Positions 8,161 to 17,121 of a stretch of 64,000 bases of DNA are shown here, in pieces. The notes under the pieces were generated by a model. It was not told the DNA's origin. It did no database searches and saw only the letters and a list, made by a program, of their open reading frames with translations. Numbering within the stretch: position 1 is the first letter of the stretch; every line of letters begins with the position of its first letter. Position numbers and translations under genes: made by a program. The stretch is from positions 183,441 through 247,440 of the forward strand of contig JAGLCJ010000014.1 in assembly GCA_023146255.1 (NCBI GenBank), written 5' to 3'. This stretch comes from Alcanivoracaceae bacterium. Lineage in GTDB: Bacteria > Pseudomonadota > Gammaproteobacteria > Pseudomonadales > Alcanivoracaceae.

Positions 8161-10587
8161 ATGAATCGATACAAAAGCATCCTGATGGTCAGTGTATTGG
8201 GGGTGTCTGGCACGGCAAACGCCGCGCTGGACCTGGTACTACCCGGTGATTTTCCTCATCAGGAAGAGATCTGCTCCACTGACTACAATCGTGAAGCGGC
8301 GCGCTATGATTCCGCCGCCATGGGCCTAAGCCAGCCTATTATCGACAGGATCAGGGTCAATGGCGTGGACGTCTGGACGCCGGCAAGCGGCGTCGCGCCG
8401 ACGTTCAGGCCGGGCGATATCGTTGTCCTGAAAGGCTCCAACTTCGGCAGCGGTGTCGATATCGACTTCAGCAAGATCATGCTCGGTAACACCCGCATTC
8501 TCGAAACCGACCTGCGCATTTTCGAGCAGGAGCTCTCGCTTCTCGACCAGGTCAATTATGAAACCGATAACCAGCAGGACTTCTGGCAGAAGAATGTGCG
8601 TTATTGGGATGACAACACCATTCGCTTCAGGGTGCCGGATCATGCCAGCAGTGGCCCCCTGGTGGTGCAAGTGCAAAAGCGTATTGGTGCGAATGAGTCG
8701 CTGATTAATCCGGGCGAGCCGCATAATGTCATCGATGCGCAAACATCACGCATTATCAGTGATACCTTCCAGCATAACTGCGATGTCGTGTCGCAACTTG
8801 GCGACCCGGTCGCCAGCGCACCGATCGCCGTTAACATCGACAACCCGGGCTTCGGCCCCATGTATGCTCAGGGTGAAAAGATCTTCTGGTCCTACGATTA
8901 CAATATCGGCCTGAATCACAACGTACGTAATCTGGACTGGTGGTCAATCTTCAATTACCTCGCCTTTGACCCGATTACCGGCAAAAGGGCCGACCCGAGA
9001 AAGTTGTTCGGTGCCTATAAAACCGTGCGCGGCCAAGTGCCGGATGTCGCCATTGATGATGTGTACTTTGAGCAGTACCCGCAGCCGACACCGGTGCCCG
9101 GGCTTTTCGGTATCGGCAGTGCCAGGCATGAAGGCAATACCCGTAACAGCGGCTGGGTAGGTTACCGCTCTGCGGAAGGCAACAGTCCCTTTACCGGGCC
9201 GGGTGAGTTTATCGGTTTCAACTGCGCGTCCTGCCACAGCTATCAGATCACCTATCAGGACACCAATCTGCAGCAAAAGACCAAAGTGTTCGGTGGCTTG
9301 CCCAACCCGGAGTGGTCGGTGAAGTGGGCGGTGTTGCAGACGCCCTTTAAAACCTTCGACGGCATCTACGCCGAAGAAGAAGGCCCGTCATGGGATCGCG
9401 GCAAGGACGGCGTAGCGAAAGACATGCTGCTGTATCACATGCCGCCAGGCACGGGCGAGCACAACATGGTGCGGCTCAATGGCGAAGGCAGCCACGTGGA
9501 CAATGATTACCAGTTCTCGCCGGTCGCCTTCCCGAACGTGACCAACTATATGGCCATTCGCCGCTCGCTTTCGCACACAGAATCCTATGTCGGATTTGAA
9601 GGCTCCTACGTTCATGCCGAAGAGCCTGACGGTGCAGTAGGCTCCATGCGCAAGGCACCACTGCAAGCGCTTACCGCCTACATGACCAAGCTGGATAAGG
9701 ATGACCCGCTGCTGATCAATATCGGCATGTACCGCTGGCTGAAGCAGAACGGTCAGTTGTTATCGCAGACCGGCACCGGCACCAAGACCGAGACCTATAC
9801 GGTGATGGAGCCGCAGCCCCCAAAAAGAACCTGGTGGGGTGGCTATATCAACCAGCCTGACAAGGAAGTGACCTATACCCGTGAAGTGCCGGCGCTTGAA
9901 GAAGGACAGTTCCTGGCGCAAGGCTGGCAGTCCTATCCGACGCTGGTGCAATCGGTGAGCCGAGGCAAGCAGACCTTTGATCGGGATTGTGGTAGCTGCC
10001 ATAACGATGGCCTCGGCGCCCACACCAACGAGAAAATGATCCGCCTGGATGAGGTCGGCCGCTTCTTTGCGCCAACCATTTACCACCAGGAAACACAGGG
10101 GATCCGTGCGACCTTCCTGCGCGACATGTACTGGGTGCAAAGCCGCGGCCTGCTGTCTGACGGCCATGTGCGCAACATGGAAGATCTGGTGTCGCCGGCA
10201 CGCTGCGATACGAACTCGGAGCTGTACAAGCAGTACTACACCCTGCACCCACCGGTACGGCCACAACCCGGCACCACGGATCAGCCGATTACCACGCCGG
10301 ATCTGAACCGTCGCGGCGATGTCTTCCGGGTGCCGAAATCGAAGTACTGGACCAAGCTTGACCGCGGCTACAAGCGCAACAAGTTCATCACCCGCCACAA
10401 GTACTTCGTTACCGTGGATTGGGACAAGGATCACTACTACTGGGATTATCAGAAGATGCGCGCTGAGTACGGCCCGGCAGAAATGGGCACTCCTTCACCG
10501 ATTGGCATGCCCGCCAGTCCTCACCCCTGGTGTGCACAGAACCAGAGCGAGGTCAGCGACCTGGTCAAATACATCATGACCTTGTAG
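8161..10587 (+). CDS. Exported di-heme c-type protein with IPT-like N-terminus and peroxidase-like C-terminus
   Basis: An 808-residue protein with a Sec signal peptide (cut after GTANA). Residues about 75-170 (FRPGDIVVLKGSNFGSG) look like an IPT/TIG immunoglobulin-like fold. Two haem c sites follow: Cys355-x-x-Cys358-His359 (CASCH) and Cys610-x-x-Cys613-His614 (CGSCH). The region after the second site (RATFLRDMYWVQ, GLLSDGHVRNMEDLV) matches the C-terminal pattern of di-haem cytochrome c peroxidases, MauG and RoxA-type oxygenases. It is much longer than a bacterial cytochrome c peroxidase (about 330). GGGGAGAGGA precedes the ATG, and a strong terminator ends the unit. Function unknown; an oxidase, peroxidase or oxygenase is an inference. 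Confidence 0.75.
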   Translation: MNRYKSILMVSVLGVSGTANAALDLVLPGDFPHQEEICSTDYNREAARYDSAAMGLSQPIIDRIRVNGVDVWTPASGVAPTFRPGDIVVLKGSNFGSGVDIDFSKIMLGNTRILETDLRIFEQELSLLDQVNYETDNQQDFWQKNVRYWDDNTIRFRVPDHASSGPLVVQVQKRIGANESLINPGEPHNVIDAQTSRIISDTFQHNCDVVSQLGDPVASAPIAVNIDNPGFGPMYAQGEKIFWSYDYNIGLNHNVRNLDWWSIFNYLAFDPITGKRADPRKLFGAYKTVRGQVPDVAIDDVYFEQYPQPTPVPGLFGIGSARHEGNTRNSGWVGYRSAEGNSPFTGPGEFIGFNCASCHSYQITYQDTNLQQKTKVFGGLPNPEWSVKWAVLQTPFKTFDGIYAEEEGPSWDRGKDGVAKDMLLYHMPPGTGEHNMVRLNGEGSHVDNDYQFSPVAFPNVTNYMAIRRSLSHTESYVGFEGSYVHAEEPDGAVGSMRKAPLQALTAYMTKLDKDDPLLINIGMYRWLKQNGQLLSQTGTGTKTETYTVMEPQPPKRTWWGGYINQPDKEVTYTREVPALEEGQFLAQGWQSYPTLVQSVSRGKQTFDRDCGSCHNDGLGAHTNEKMIRLDEVGRFFAPTIYHQETQGIRATFLRDMYWVQSRGLLSDGHVRNMEDLVSPARCDTNSELYKQYYTLHPPVRPQPGTTDQPITTPDLNRRGDVFRVPKSKYWTKLDRGYKRNKFITRHKYFVTVDWDKDHYYWDYQKMRAEYGPAEMGTPSPIGMPASPHPWCAQNQSEVSDLVKYIMTL

Positions 10588-10614
10588 CGGCGTAGAAACG
10601 CATGCCATTGCTTG

Positions 10615-10642
10615 CCCCGGGCGCCTTGCCCGGGGCTTTTTT
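10615..10642 (+). terminator. Rho-independent terminator after the di-heme gene
   Basis: Stem CCCCGGGC / GCCCGGGG (10615-10622, 10628-10635) with a five-base loop, followed by CTTTTTT. It lies 28 bp after the stop codon and closes the hydrolase/di-heme unit. Confidence 0.9.
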
Positions 10643-10652
10643 ATGGGAAGGC

Positions 10653-10991
10653 TTACAAAGCATGGGCCAGCCAGTATGCGGCGATCACCATGCAGCCGAT
10701 TATCAGGAAGTACTGCGGAATCCAGCTTTTCTTTACTAAAGACAGAATTGCGCAAGCAAGCCCGATCAGCCCCAGCGGAGCAAAGAGATTAACTCCGAAC
10801 ATGAACCAGCCCTCACAATCATGCCCGGAGAGCCTGCCGTTGCAGATATCTGGTATAGAGAAAACAAACAACGCCATGAGAAGTGACGCAATCAGGATCT
10901 CAATTAATGCCAAAGCTCTAAGCATGCTGCGATTCACTCTGACAAAGCCCGACTCAGCGGATTTACTCACCGATCTGGCCTTGTTATGCAT
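10653..10991 (-). CDS. Small membrane protein of unknown function
   Basis: A 112-residue protein with three predicted membrane helices: LALIEILIASLLMALFVF, LFAPLGLIGLACAILSLV and YFLIIGCMVIAAYWL. Two cysteines lie in the loop after helix one (DICNGRLSGHDC), which may be outside the membrane and form a disulphide. AAGGTGAG precedes the ATG at 10991. The gene converges on the di-heme gene and is visibly more AT-rich than its left neighbours, marking the start of an accessory patch. I do not recognise the family. Confidence 0.6.
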   Translation of the reverse strand: MHNKARSVSKSAESGFVRVNRSMLRALALIEILIASLLMALFVFSIPDICNGRLSGHDCEGWFMFGVNLFAPLGLIGLACAILSLVKKSWIPQYFLIIGCMVIAAYWLAHAL

Positions 10992-11150
10992 GTCTCACCT
11001 TACCCTAGAACAGCGATCCCTGAGGTTTGTCACTGCTTAATAGCGCCGGATCAACGCCCTCGACTCCACCAAGCAAGAAAGGACTAAACGGATCGTGTTT
11101 ATGTTGATTCTTGATCTTCGCCCTGCAGAGAGTGATCGGCAGTGATTGAA

Positions 11151-11627
11151 TCAAAATACTTGCCTGGACTGACGAATGTGCTCTGCCAAACTTTCGCAGG
11201 TAACATTAACTGATCTTAGCGAACAGACCGCTGGAATCTTGTAACGCTTCATCTGAGGAGGGAGGGTTGGCTGGCGCTGTTCGTTGGAAACTAGGGATGT
11301 TCTCTTAGTCTTTGCCGTTGAGATTATTATAATATCGTTCTCATCCACACCGCTTCCATAATTGTCATCGGCAATTCCTAGAGCCGCCTTGATTTTCATC
11401 GCATTACGCGCAATGACATTATCAATTCCGACCTTTTTTATAGACTTGGACTTCAACCATGCGTGGCAATCGGGGCTAACATGACCAACCTCAGTGTACG
11501 CAACTGATGGAATGAGAATTCCTCCGGATGAGAACTGCCCATCCAGCCAGTCCCAGAACTTAGGGAAGTTCTCAATTGGATAGTTATCCCAAGCATGGAC
11601 AACGGAAGAAGCATCAATGACTGGCAC
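11151..11627 (-). CDS. PIN-domain toxin, DUF4411 type
   Basis: A 158-residue probable ribonuclease toxin. The PIN acidic residues are visible: Asp in PVIDASSVVHAW at the N-terminus, Glu in VAYTEVGH near residue 45 and Asp in VDENDIIII near residue 100. The DUF4411 family is known to pair with ImmA/IrrE-type HTH proteins, as here. I prefer the GTG at 11627, preceded by GGAGAGG; a GTG at 11645 is also open but weaker. The preferred start lies inside the last codons of the upstream antitoxin gene (14-bp overlap), so the two are translationally coupled. AT-rich composition suggests transfer. Confidence 0.8.
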   Translation of the reverse strand: MPVIDASSVVHAWDNYPIENFPKFWDWLDGQFSSGGILIPSVAYTEVGHVSPDCHAWLKSKSIKKVGIDNVIARNAMKIKAALGIADDNYGSGVDENDIIIISTAKTKRTSLVSNEQRQPTLPPQMKRYKIPAVCSLRSVNVTCESLAEHIRQSRQVF

Positions 11628-12762
11628 AATACCTCTCCAGCTCACGAAGGTCCGAGAGCTTTATTCCGTCGAGGTACTTACTGGCTTTTGCTAAAGAAAT
11701 CTTATTTCTGTCTAGAGCTTCAAATACCACCCGAACATATCGGTCTCCGAGAATATGCCTCGGCTCCCGATGGCGGTACCCTCGGCTCCCCCCATCTTTC
11801 TCTCCGAACTTTTGACTCTGAAGCCATGCTCGGTATGCGGCATATGCCGCTCTATCAAGGCGCCCGGCCTCGACGAGTCGCAAAAGAATTACCTCGGTGC
11901 TTACGCCCCACTTTGATCGCGGTCCGCTCAACCAAATATCGTATTCAGAGACATTACGCGGACGATCTTCATCGTAAATTCCCAGCAAGAATTCATCTGG
12001 CACCAAGAAATAGCCGGCAAATTTGTTTGCGGCAGCCTCTTTCCCTTTATGCGAGTGCAGATCATGCTCATCGTCAATCATGCTGGATTTATGGAGAAGC
12101 AAATGACCTAACTCATGGGCCATTGTGAAGGTCTGGCGCGCCTCAATTCCTTGCTTCTTCACAACAATAAGAGGATATCGGTCATCGTAAAGGCTAAAGC
12201 CCAGCACCGAGCTCTCTTTAGGAATCTGCCACTTTCCTGCATATCCGTTTGTTCGAAAAACAAGAATTCCGCGCCTCTCTAGCGCGTCTCGGTACTCTGA
12301 AAATGAACTCTGGTTCGATATTCGAAGCCACGATCTTGCCCGAGCTGCTGCAATCTTCGCATCGCCGCCCTTAAGTTTAGGAGGGGAAAACTTAAACTCC
12401 TCCTCGACTCCAATCTCATCAACCAGATCAACAAATACCTCTCGCTGCCACTCTGCGATGCGAATTATTTTTTTGATTGCACTGCTTACCTCAGCCTTCT
12501 GATTAAGAATGGTACGAAATTCCTTGCTTCGCACCATTGATTCATTTACCGGCTCTTCCTCTAGAAAGAACAGTGCAGTTCTTCCAAAATAGTTACCGAT
12601 TTTCTTAAGCTGGTTAAAGGTAAGGCCTGCTTCTCGCTCCATCACCTGCTGGAGCGTTTCGTACGACACATCTACGTCCGCAGCCAATTGGCGCAACGAC
12701 ACTCGGGCATCATCCAGACACCACTGTATTCTCTTGGGATTGATATTTTCTATGCGTTCCAT
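11614..12762 (-). CDS. HTH / ImmA-IrrE family metallopeptidase, antitoxin partner
   Basis: A 382-residue protein with an N-terminal XRE-type helix-turn-helix (SLRQLAADVDVSYETLQQVM) and a zinc peptidase domain, His216-Glu217-x-x-His220 (AHELGHLLLH), with a downstream glutamate in KEAAANKFAGYFLVP. Proteins of this build are known as antitoxins or regulators that are degraded or cleave partners under stress. Here it precedes and overlaps a PIN toxin, so a toxin-antitoxin pair is the best reading. The promoter should lie between 12763 and the attC-like site at 12841. The patch is AT-rich compared with flanking genes. Confidence 0.85.
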   Translation of the reverse strand: MERIENINPKRIQWCLDDARVSLRQLAADVDVSYETLQQVMEREAGLTFNQLKKIGNYFGRTALFFLEEEPVNESMVRSKEFRTILNQKAEVSSAIKKIIRIAEWQREVFVDLVDEIGVEEEFKFSPPKLKGGDAKIAAARARSWLRISNQSSFSEYRDALERRGILVFRTNGYAGKWQIPKESSVLGFSLYDDRYPLIVVKKQGIEARQTFTMAHELGHLLLHKSSMIDDEHDLHSHKGKEAAANKFAGYFLVPDEFLLGIYDEDRPRNVSEYDIWLSGPRSKWGVSTEVILLRLVEAGRLDRAAYAAYRAWLQSQKFGEKDGGSRGYRHREPRHILGDRYVRVVFEALDRNKISLAKASKYLDGIKLSDLRELERYCASH

Positions 12763-12840
12763 GAACTCAATCTTATTGTATCACTTGAATTTGATATACC
12801 TTTGTTTCGCATATAGAAATTCCAAAGCATTTGCCTAAGC

Positions 12841-12908
12841 GCCTAACGCTCAGCTTAAGACGCAGTTCCGCCGGAGGCGGGGTCGTCGGCTTGAAGCATT
12901 TGTTGCAC
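12841..12908 (-). other. Integron attC-like recombination site
   Basis: On the minus strand this 68-bp stretch begins GTGCAACAAATGCTTCAAGC and ends GTCTTAAGCTGAGCGTTAGGC. The end matches the R' core GTTRRRY (GTTAGGC). The beginning is a two-mismatch R'' core (GTGCAAC for GCCTAAC). The inner arms GCTTCAAG and CTTAAGC pair with one extrahelical C, and the centre closes as CCGCC-TCC-GGCGG. This is the architecture of attC sites of integron gene cassettes. The overlapping gene at 12855 ends inside it, as many cassette genes do. No integrase or second attC was found nearby. Confidence 0.7.
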
Positions 12909-13565
12909 GTCAACGCTCTCAACGAACTTAAACTGCTCCTTCATCTCGAAGTATTTGACATGCTTTTTATTGAACTTGTCGGTGAACCTGATCAAGAACT
13001 GAAATGGCCACGCAGTAACACTCTCAACTCTCAGTTTTCCCTCCATGCCAGCCTCAAATACGTCGGCCGGAATAATTCGGATAGACGGGCCATTGCTGCA
13101 TGAAGCCGACAAGTCTTTGACCGTTGCTCCAGCGTTCTTAAGATTGATGTAATAATTTCCTCCCGTGCCATACCCGCCTGCAGGACGGAATATAGGCATG
13201 GCCTCCATTGATTCTTGTAGGGCGACTTGCTGGGCCTCGCTCATGGTCGCCAGAGCCAACTGCTCCGCAGCGGCAGCTTGCCTTTCAGACTGTGCCACCA
13301 GAGCCGCAGTTTCTGCTACTTGACGGCCAAGCTCCTCTTGCTGTGCTTTTAGAGCCTCAGTATTGAGACGAAGCTCCTCTCCTTGTTGAAGATACCCCAA
13401 GACCAGCCAGAAAAGGGCCAGCGGCGCCATAACCCCTGCAAGGAAGTCCCCCCACTCATTGAGATCCAGTCTCGGCAGATCTTCCCACTTTATCCAAATA
13501 AGCAGTGTCATCATGGCCAGCCAAATAACAGAGAGTACGATTCCAGCTTTGGTGAGATTTTTCAT
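12855..13565 (-). CDS. Membrane-anchored coiled-coil protein, possible integron cassette gene
   Basis: A 236-residue protein of unknown function. Two hydrophobic segments near the N-terminus (IVLSVIWLAMMTLLIWI, FLAGVMAPLALFWLVLGY) are followed by a coiled coil of about 55 residues rich in Gln, Glu and Ala (EELRLNTEALKAQQEELG). A globular C-terminal domain of about 110 residues comes next. The last 14 or so residues (MLQADDPASGGTAS) are encoded by the attC-like site and the stop TAA lies in its L' box, so the C-terminus looks appended by recombination. The ribosome site is weak (GGATAG). It stands in the AT-rich patch next to the toxin-antitoxin pair. Confidence 0.7.
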   Translation of the reverse strand: MKNLTKAGIVLSVIWLAMMTLLIWIKWEDLPRLDLNEWGDFLAGVMAPLALFWLVLGYLQQGEELRLNTEALKAQQEELGRQVAETAALVAQSERQAAAAEQLALATMSEAQQVALQESMEAMPIFRPAGGYGTGGNYYINLKNAGATVKDLSASCSNGPSIRIIPADVFEAGMEGKLRVESVTAWPFQFLIRFTDKFNKKHVKYFEMKEQFKFVESVDVQQMLQADDPASGGTAS

Positions 13566-13784
13566 TCTATCCAGCAGCTATTAGAGAGCACGATTTGTTT
13601 CAAAATAAAACCCGCATGCTGTCTAGCCCTGTCCCCCCGACCCAGTTGTTGATAAGGATTATTGAACAAAATCAACGCCCCGCGTGTAAGCCATATCTTA
13701 CAAGCCCGGCAAACACGGCATGGTGGCCCAACTGAGTTCCCATGCTGTAGAAATGCTTACCCCCCATCAGCCCTCTGCCATCCG

Positions 13785-13991
13785 TTAATAATGCGGCGGC
13801 TTCTCATCCACAATATTCATCGACACCAGCAGCTCGGCGATCTGCTGCAGCTGCTCGGTCGCGAAGCGCAGCTGCTTCTCCAGGGTGTCGATGCGCATGA
13901 CCTGCTCGGCCACCGTGCGGTTCAGGGCGTTGAGCAGGTCGTCCTGGTAGGCGATGGTGGTTTCAATATCCAGCAGGCGTTCGTCGGTCAT
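13785..13991 (-). CDS. slyX: SlyX family protein
   Basis: A 68-residue protein matching SlyX: a long amphipathic helix (LLDIETTIAYQDDLLNALN, VMRIDTLEKQLR) and the typical C-terminal EKPPHY. It probably forms a coiled coil; no function is firmly known, though in enterobacteria it sits next to slyD. Here it stands alone, divergent from the riboswitch-controlled exporter. The ATG at 13991 is preceded by AAGGAGCGCCCC, which decides the start against the longer open frame. The left side is a 219-bp gap without recognisable features. Confidence 0.85.
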   Translation of the reverse strand: MTDERLLDIETTIAYQDDLLNALNRTVAEQVMRIDTLEKQLRFATEQLQQIAELLVSMNIVDEKPPHY

Positions 13992-14059
13992 GGGGCGCTC
14001 CTTGATGAAGCGGTCAGCATAGCACTTGCCCGGATTTGGTCGAATCTCTAACATTGCCG

Positions 14060-14222
14060 CGTCCTTGGGGGAGTAGTTACAGCCCCGACGCTGGCGGTCG
14101 TCAACAAACTTGCATCCGTGCATGGCGCCCGCATCTCCGCTCCGCGGAGACCGACGAGACCCGAGACACTGCACCTCCCAGGCGGGACGGGTGCGGCGTC
14201 TCGTGTCCCTGTCCCGCCGGAG
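14060..14222 (+). promoter_or_regulatory. yybP-ykoY manganese riboswitch
   Basis: The leader carries the class hallmarks: TTGGGGGAGTAG at the 5' side, TCAACAAACTTG in the middle and GACGAGACC at the 3' side, with P1 pairing CTTGGG (14064-14069) to CCCGAG (14160-14165). Downstream, GTCTCGT (14198-14204) can pair with ACGAGAC (14154-14160), and GGCGGGAC (14181-14188) with GTCCCGCC (14211-14218), just before the ribosome site GGAG. Mutually exclusive pairings next to the ribosome site suggest Mn2+-dependent translation control of the exporter. Confidence 0.85.
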
Positions 14223-14230
14223 ATCGTTTT

Positions 14231-14785
14231 ATGGAAGCCTTCCTCGCCTCACTGTCGCTGGTCACCCTCGGCGAAATCGGTGACAAAACCCAGCTGCTGG
14301 CCTTTGCGCTGGCCTGCCGTTATCGCGTGCACTGGCCAATTCTGGCCGGCATTACGGTGGCCACGCTGGTCAATCATGGTTTGTCGGCGTGGCTGGGTGT
14401 GTGGCTGGCAGACATGCTGCCGGGCAACTGGCTGCAGTGGGTTCTGGCCGGCAGCTTTATTGCGCTGGGCATCTGGATGCTGATTCCGGACAAGGAGGAT
14501 GATGCGCTCGATGGCCAGCGCTGGGGGCCGTTTACAGCGTCGCTGGTGCTGTTCTTTCTCGCGGAGATTGGCGACAAGACGCAGGTGGCGACCGTGGCAC
14601 TGGCGGCGCGCTTCCCGGATGCATTTGCTTCGGTGCTCGTCGGCACCACGCTGGGCATGCTGGCAGCGAATGTGCCGGTGATCTGGCTCGGCAACCGGGT
14701 GCGCAATCCGACGTTTGAGAAGTGGGCTCACCGAATCAGTGCGGTGCTGTTTATTGCGCTGGGTGTGGCAACGCTGATTCTTTAG
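14231..14785 (+). CDS. UPF0016 / GDT1 family cation exporter, probably Mn2+
   Basis: A 184-residue inner-membrane protein with six helices built as two repeats. Each repeat carries the family signature E-x-G-D-K-T-Q (GEIGDKTQLL near residue 15 and AEIGDKTQVA near residue 115). Bacterial members (MneA) are known Mn2+ exporters. The yybP-ykoY riboswitch directly upstream supports manganese. The ATG at 14231 follows GGAG by eight bases. Convergent with arsH; only four bases separate the stops. Confidence 0.9.
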   Translation: MEAFLASLSLVTLGEIGDKTQLLAFALACRYRVHWPILAGITVATLVNHGLSAWLGVWLADMLPGNWLQWVLAGSFIALGIWMLIPDKEDDALDGQRWGPFTASLVLFFLAEIGDKTQVATVALAARFPDAFASVLVGTTLGMLAANVPVIWLGNRVRNPTFEKWAHRISAVLFIALGVATLIL

Positions 14786-14789
14786 GCCG

Positions 14790-15500
14790 TTACAGGTCTT
14801 TCTGGTTAACCCGCTTCATCAGCTCTTCGGCGCTTTCCTTGCGCTCGGAGTAGCGATCGACAAGGTAGTCGCTGCGGTCGCGGGTCAGCCAGGTGAACTT
14901 CACCAGCTCTTCCATCACATCAACGATTCGGTCGTAGTACCCGGACGGTTTCATCCGGTCATTTTCGTCAAACTCAAGAAATGCCTTGGCCACCGACGAC
15001 TGGTTCGGGATGGTGATCATCCGCATCCAGCGGCCAAGAATGCGCAGCTGGTTTACCGCGTTGAACGATTGCGATCCCCCGCATACCTGCATCACGGCCA
15101 GAGTTTTGCCCTGGGTCGGCCGCACCGCGCCGAGCGACAGCGGAATCCAGTCGATCTGCGCTTTCATGATGCCGGTCATGGCGCCGTGCCGTTCCGGCGA
15201 GCACCAGACCATGCCTTCGCTCCAGCTGACCAGATCGCGCAGCTCCTTTACCTTGGGGTGGCTGACATCGTCGCCGTCCGGCAGTGGCAATCCCTGCGGA
15301 TCAAAGATGCGGGTTTCGCAGCCCATCTTTTCCAGCAGGCGGGCGCACTCCTGCACGACAAGTCGGCTGAATGACCGCGCTCGCAGGGAGCCATACAGCA
15401 GCACAATACGCGGCGGATGATTGGCACGCTCTACTGGCTCAAGACGTTGCTGGTCGAGCGCGCGGAAGTGGGCTTCATCTAACGCGGGGAAATCATTCAA
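14790..15500 (-). CDS. arsH: Organoarsenical oxidase / NADPH-FMN oxidoreductase ArsH
   Basis: Flavin-dependent enzyme that oxidises trivalent organoarsenicals (236 residues). The FMN-binding loop GSLRARSFSR is near residue 37 and the flavodoxin-like WCSPERHGAMTG near residue 100. I choose the TTG at 15500: it lies one base after the acr3 stop, and GGAG within the last acr3 codons serves as its ribosome site, so the genes are coupled. A TTG at 15539 would overlap acr3 by 38 bases. It is the last gene of the arsR-arsC-acr3-arsH operon. Confidence 0.92.
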   Translation of the reverse strand: MNDFPALDEAHFRALDQQRLEPVERANHPPRIVLLYGSLRARSFSRLVVQECARLLEKMGCETRIFDPQGLPLPDGDDVSHPKVKELRDLVSWSEGMVWCSPERHGAMTGIMKAQIDWIPLSLGAVRPTQGKTLAVMQVCGGSQSFNAVNQLRILGRWMRMITIPNQSSVAKAFLEFDENDRMKPSGYYDRIVDVMEELVKFTWLTRDRSDYLVDRYSERKESAEELMKRVNQKDL

Positions 15501-15501
15501 C

Positions 15502-16524
<1,023 letters not shown>

Positions 16525-16544
16525 TTCAGATAACTCCGATTTTA

Positions 16545-16614
16545 TGTAGGAGCGGTCGACCGACCGCGAAGTCTGGTCGACCAGAAACAATCGCCGTCGA
16601 TCGACGGCTCCTAC
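16545..16614. repeat. Bipartite palindromic repeat, copy 2
   Basis: Outer arms TGTAGGAGC and GCTCCTAC, left palindrome GGTCGACCGACC, right palindrome CCGTCGATCGACGG, with an extra GGTCGACC between. It lies inside the ars operon between arsC and acr3. Its minus-strand TAG is the stop of arsC. It would form a hairpin in the ars messenger. Confidence 0.85.
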
Positions 16615-17105
16615 GGGCGGGTATGGCGGCGCTGGATATCACCCAGTGCTGCAGCGAGCTCCGCCGGCTTCATGTTTTCCAGCGGCAACGCCAGCAAGGC
16701 CTCGATGCGCTCTTTCATTTCATTGAATGTGCGCTCGAAGGCGCGGGCGATGGTTTCAATATCGCCCTGCACATGGGCCGGGTCGGCCACACCCCAGTGG
16801 GCGCGCAAGGTGCCGCCCATCCATACCGGGCAGGTTTCACCGGCGGCGGCATCACACACGGTAATGGCCAGATGAATATCGTCATCTGCCAGCTCATCCC
16901 AGGATTTCGAGCGTGGCTCACCGGCCGGCACATCGTGGCGGGCCAGCACCGCCAGCGCACCGGGATTGACGCTGCCGGTGGGAAAGCTGCCGGCGCTGAA
17001 CGCCACCAGTTTGCCCTTGCCAAGATGATTGGCCAGCGACTCGGCGATGATCGAGCGGCAGGAATTTCCGGTGCACAGGAAAAGAACACGCATTGGCAGT
17101 TCCAT
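16611..17105 (-). CDS. arsC: Arsenate reductase, low-molecular-weight phosphatase type
   Basis: Reduces As(V) to As(III) for export by Acr3 (164 residues). The P-loop CTGNSCRS is near residue 12, and the second redox cysteines lie in VCDAAAGETCPVW near residue 85. The tail (RAFERTFNEMKERI) is the usual dimer or lid helix. The ATG at 17105 follows AAGGAGCGATCTG. The stop TAG is provided by the palindromic repeat, so the last residues (RRHTRP) may be a recent end. Second gene of the ars operon, 16 bp after arsR. Confidence 0.93.
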   Translation of the reverse strand: MELPMRVLFLCTGNSCRSIIAESLANHLGKGKLVAFSAGSFPTGSVNPGALAVLARHDVPAGEPRSKSWDELADDDIHLAITVCDAAAGETCPVWMGGTLRAHWGVADPAHVQGDIETIARAFERTFNEMKERIEALLALPLENMKPAELAAALGDIQRRHTRP

Positions 17106-17121
17106 CAGATCGCTCCTTGTT

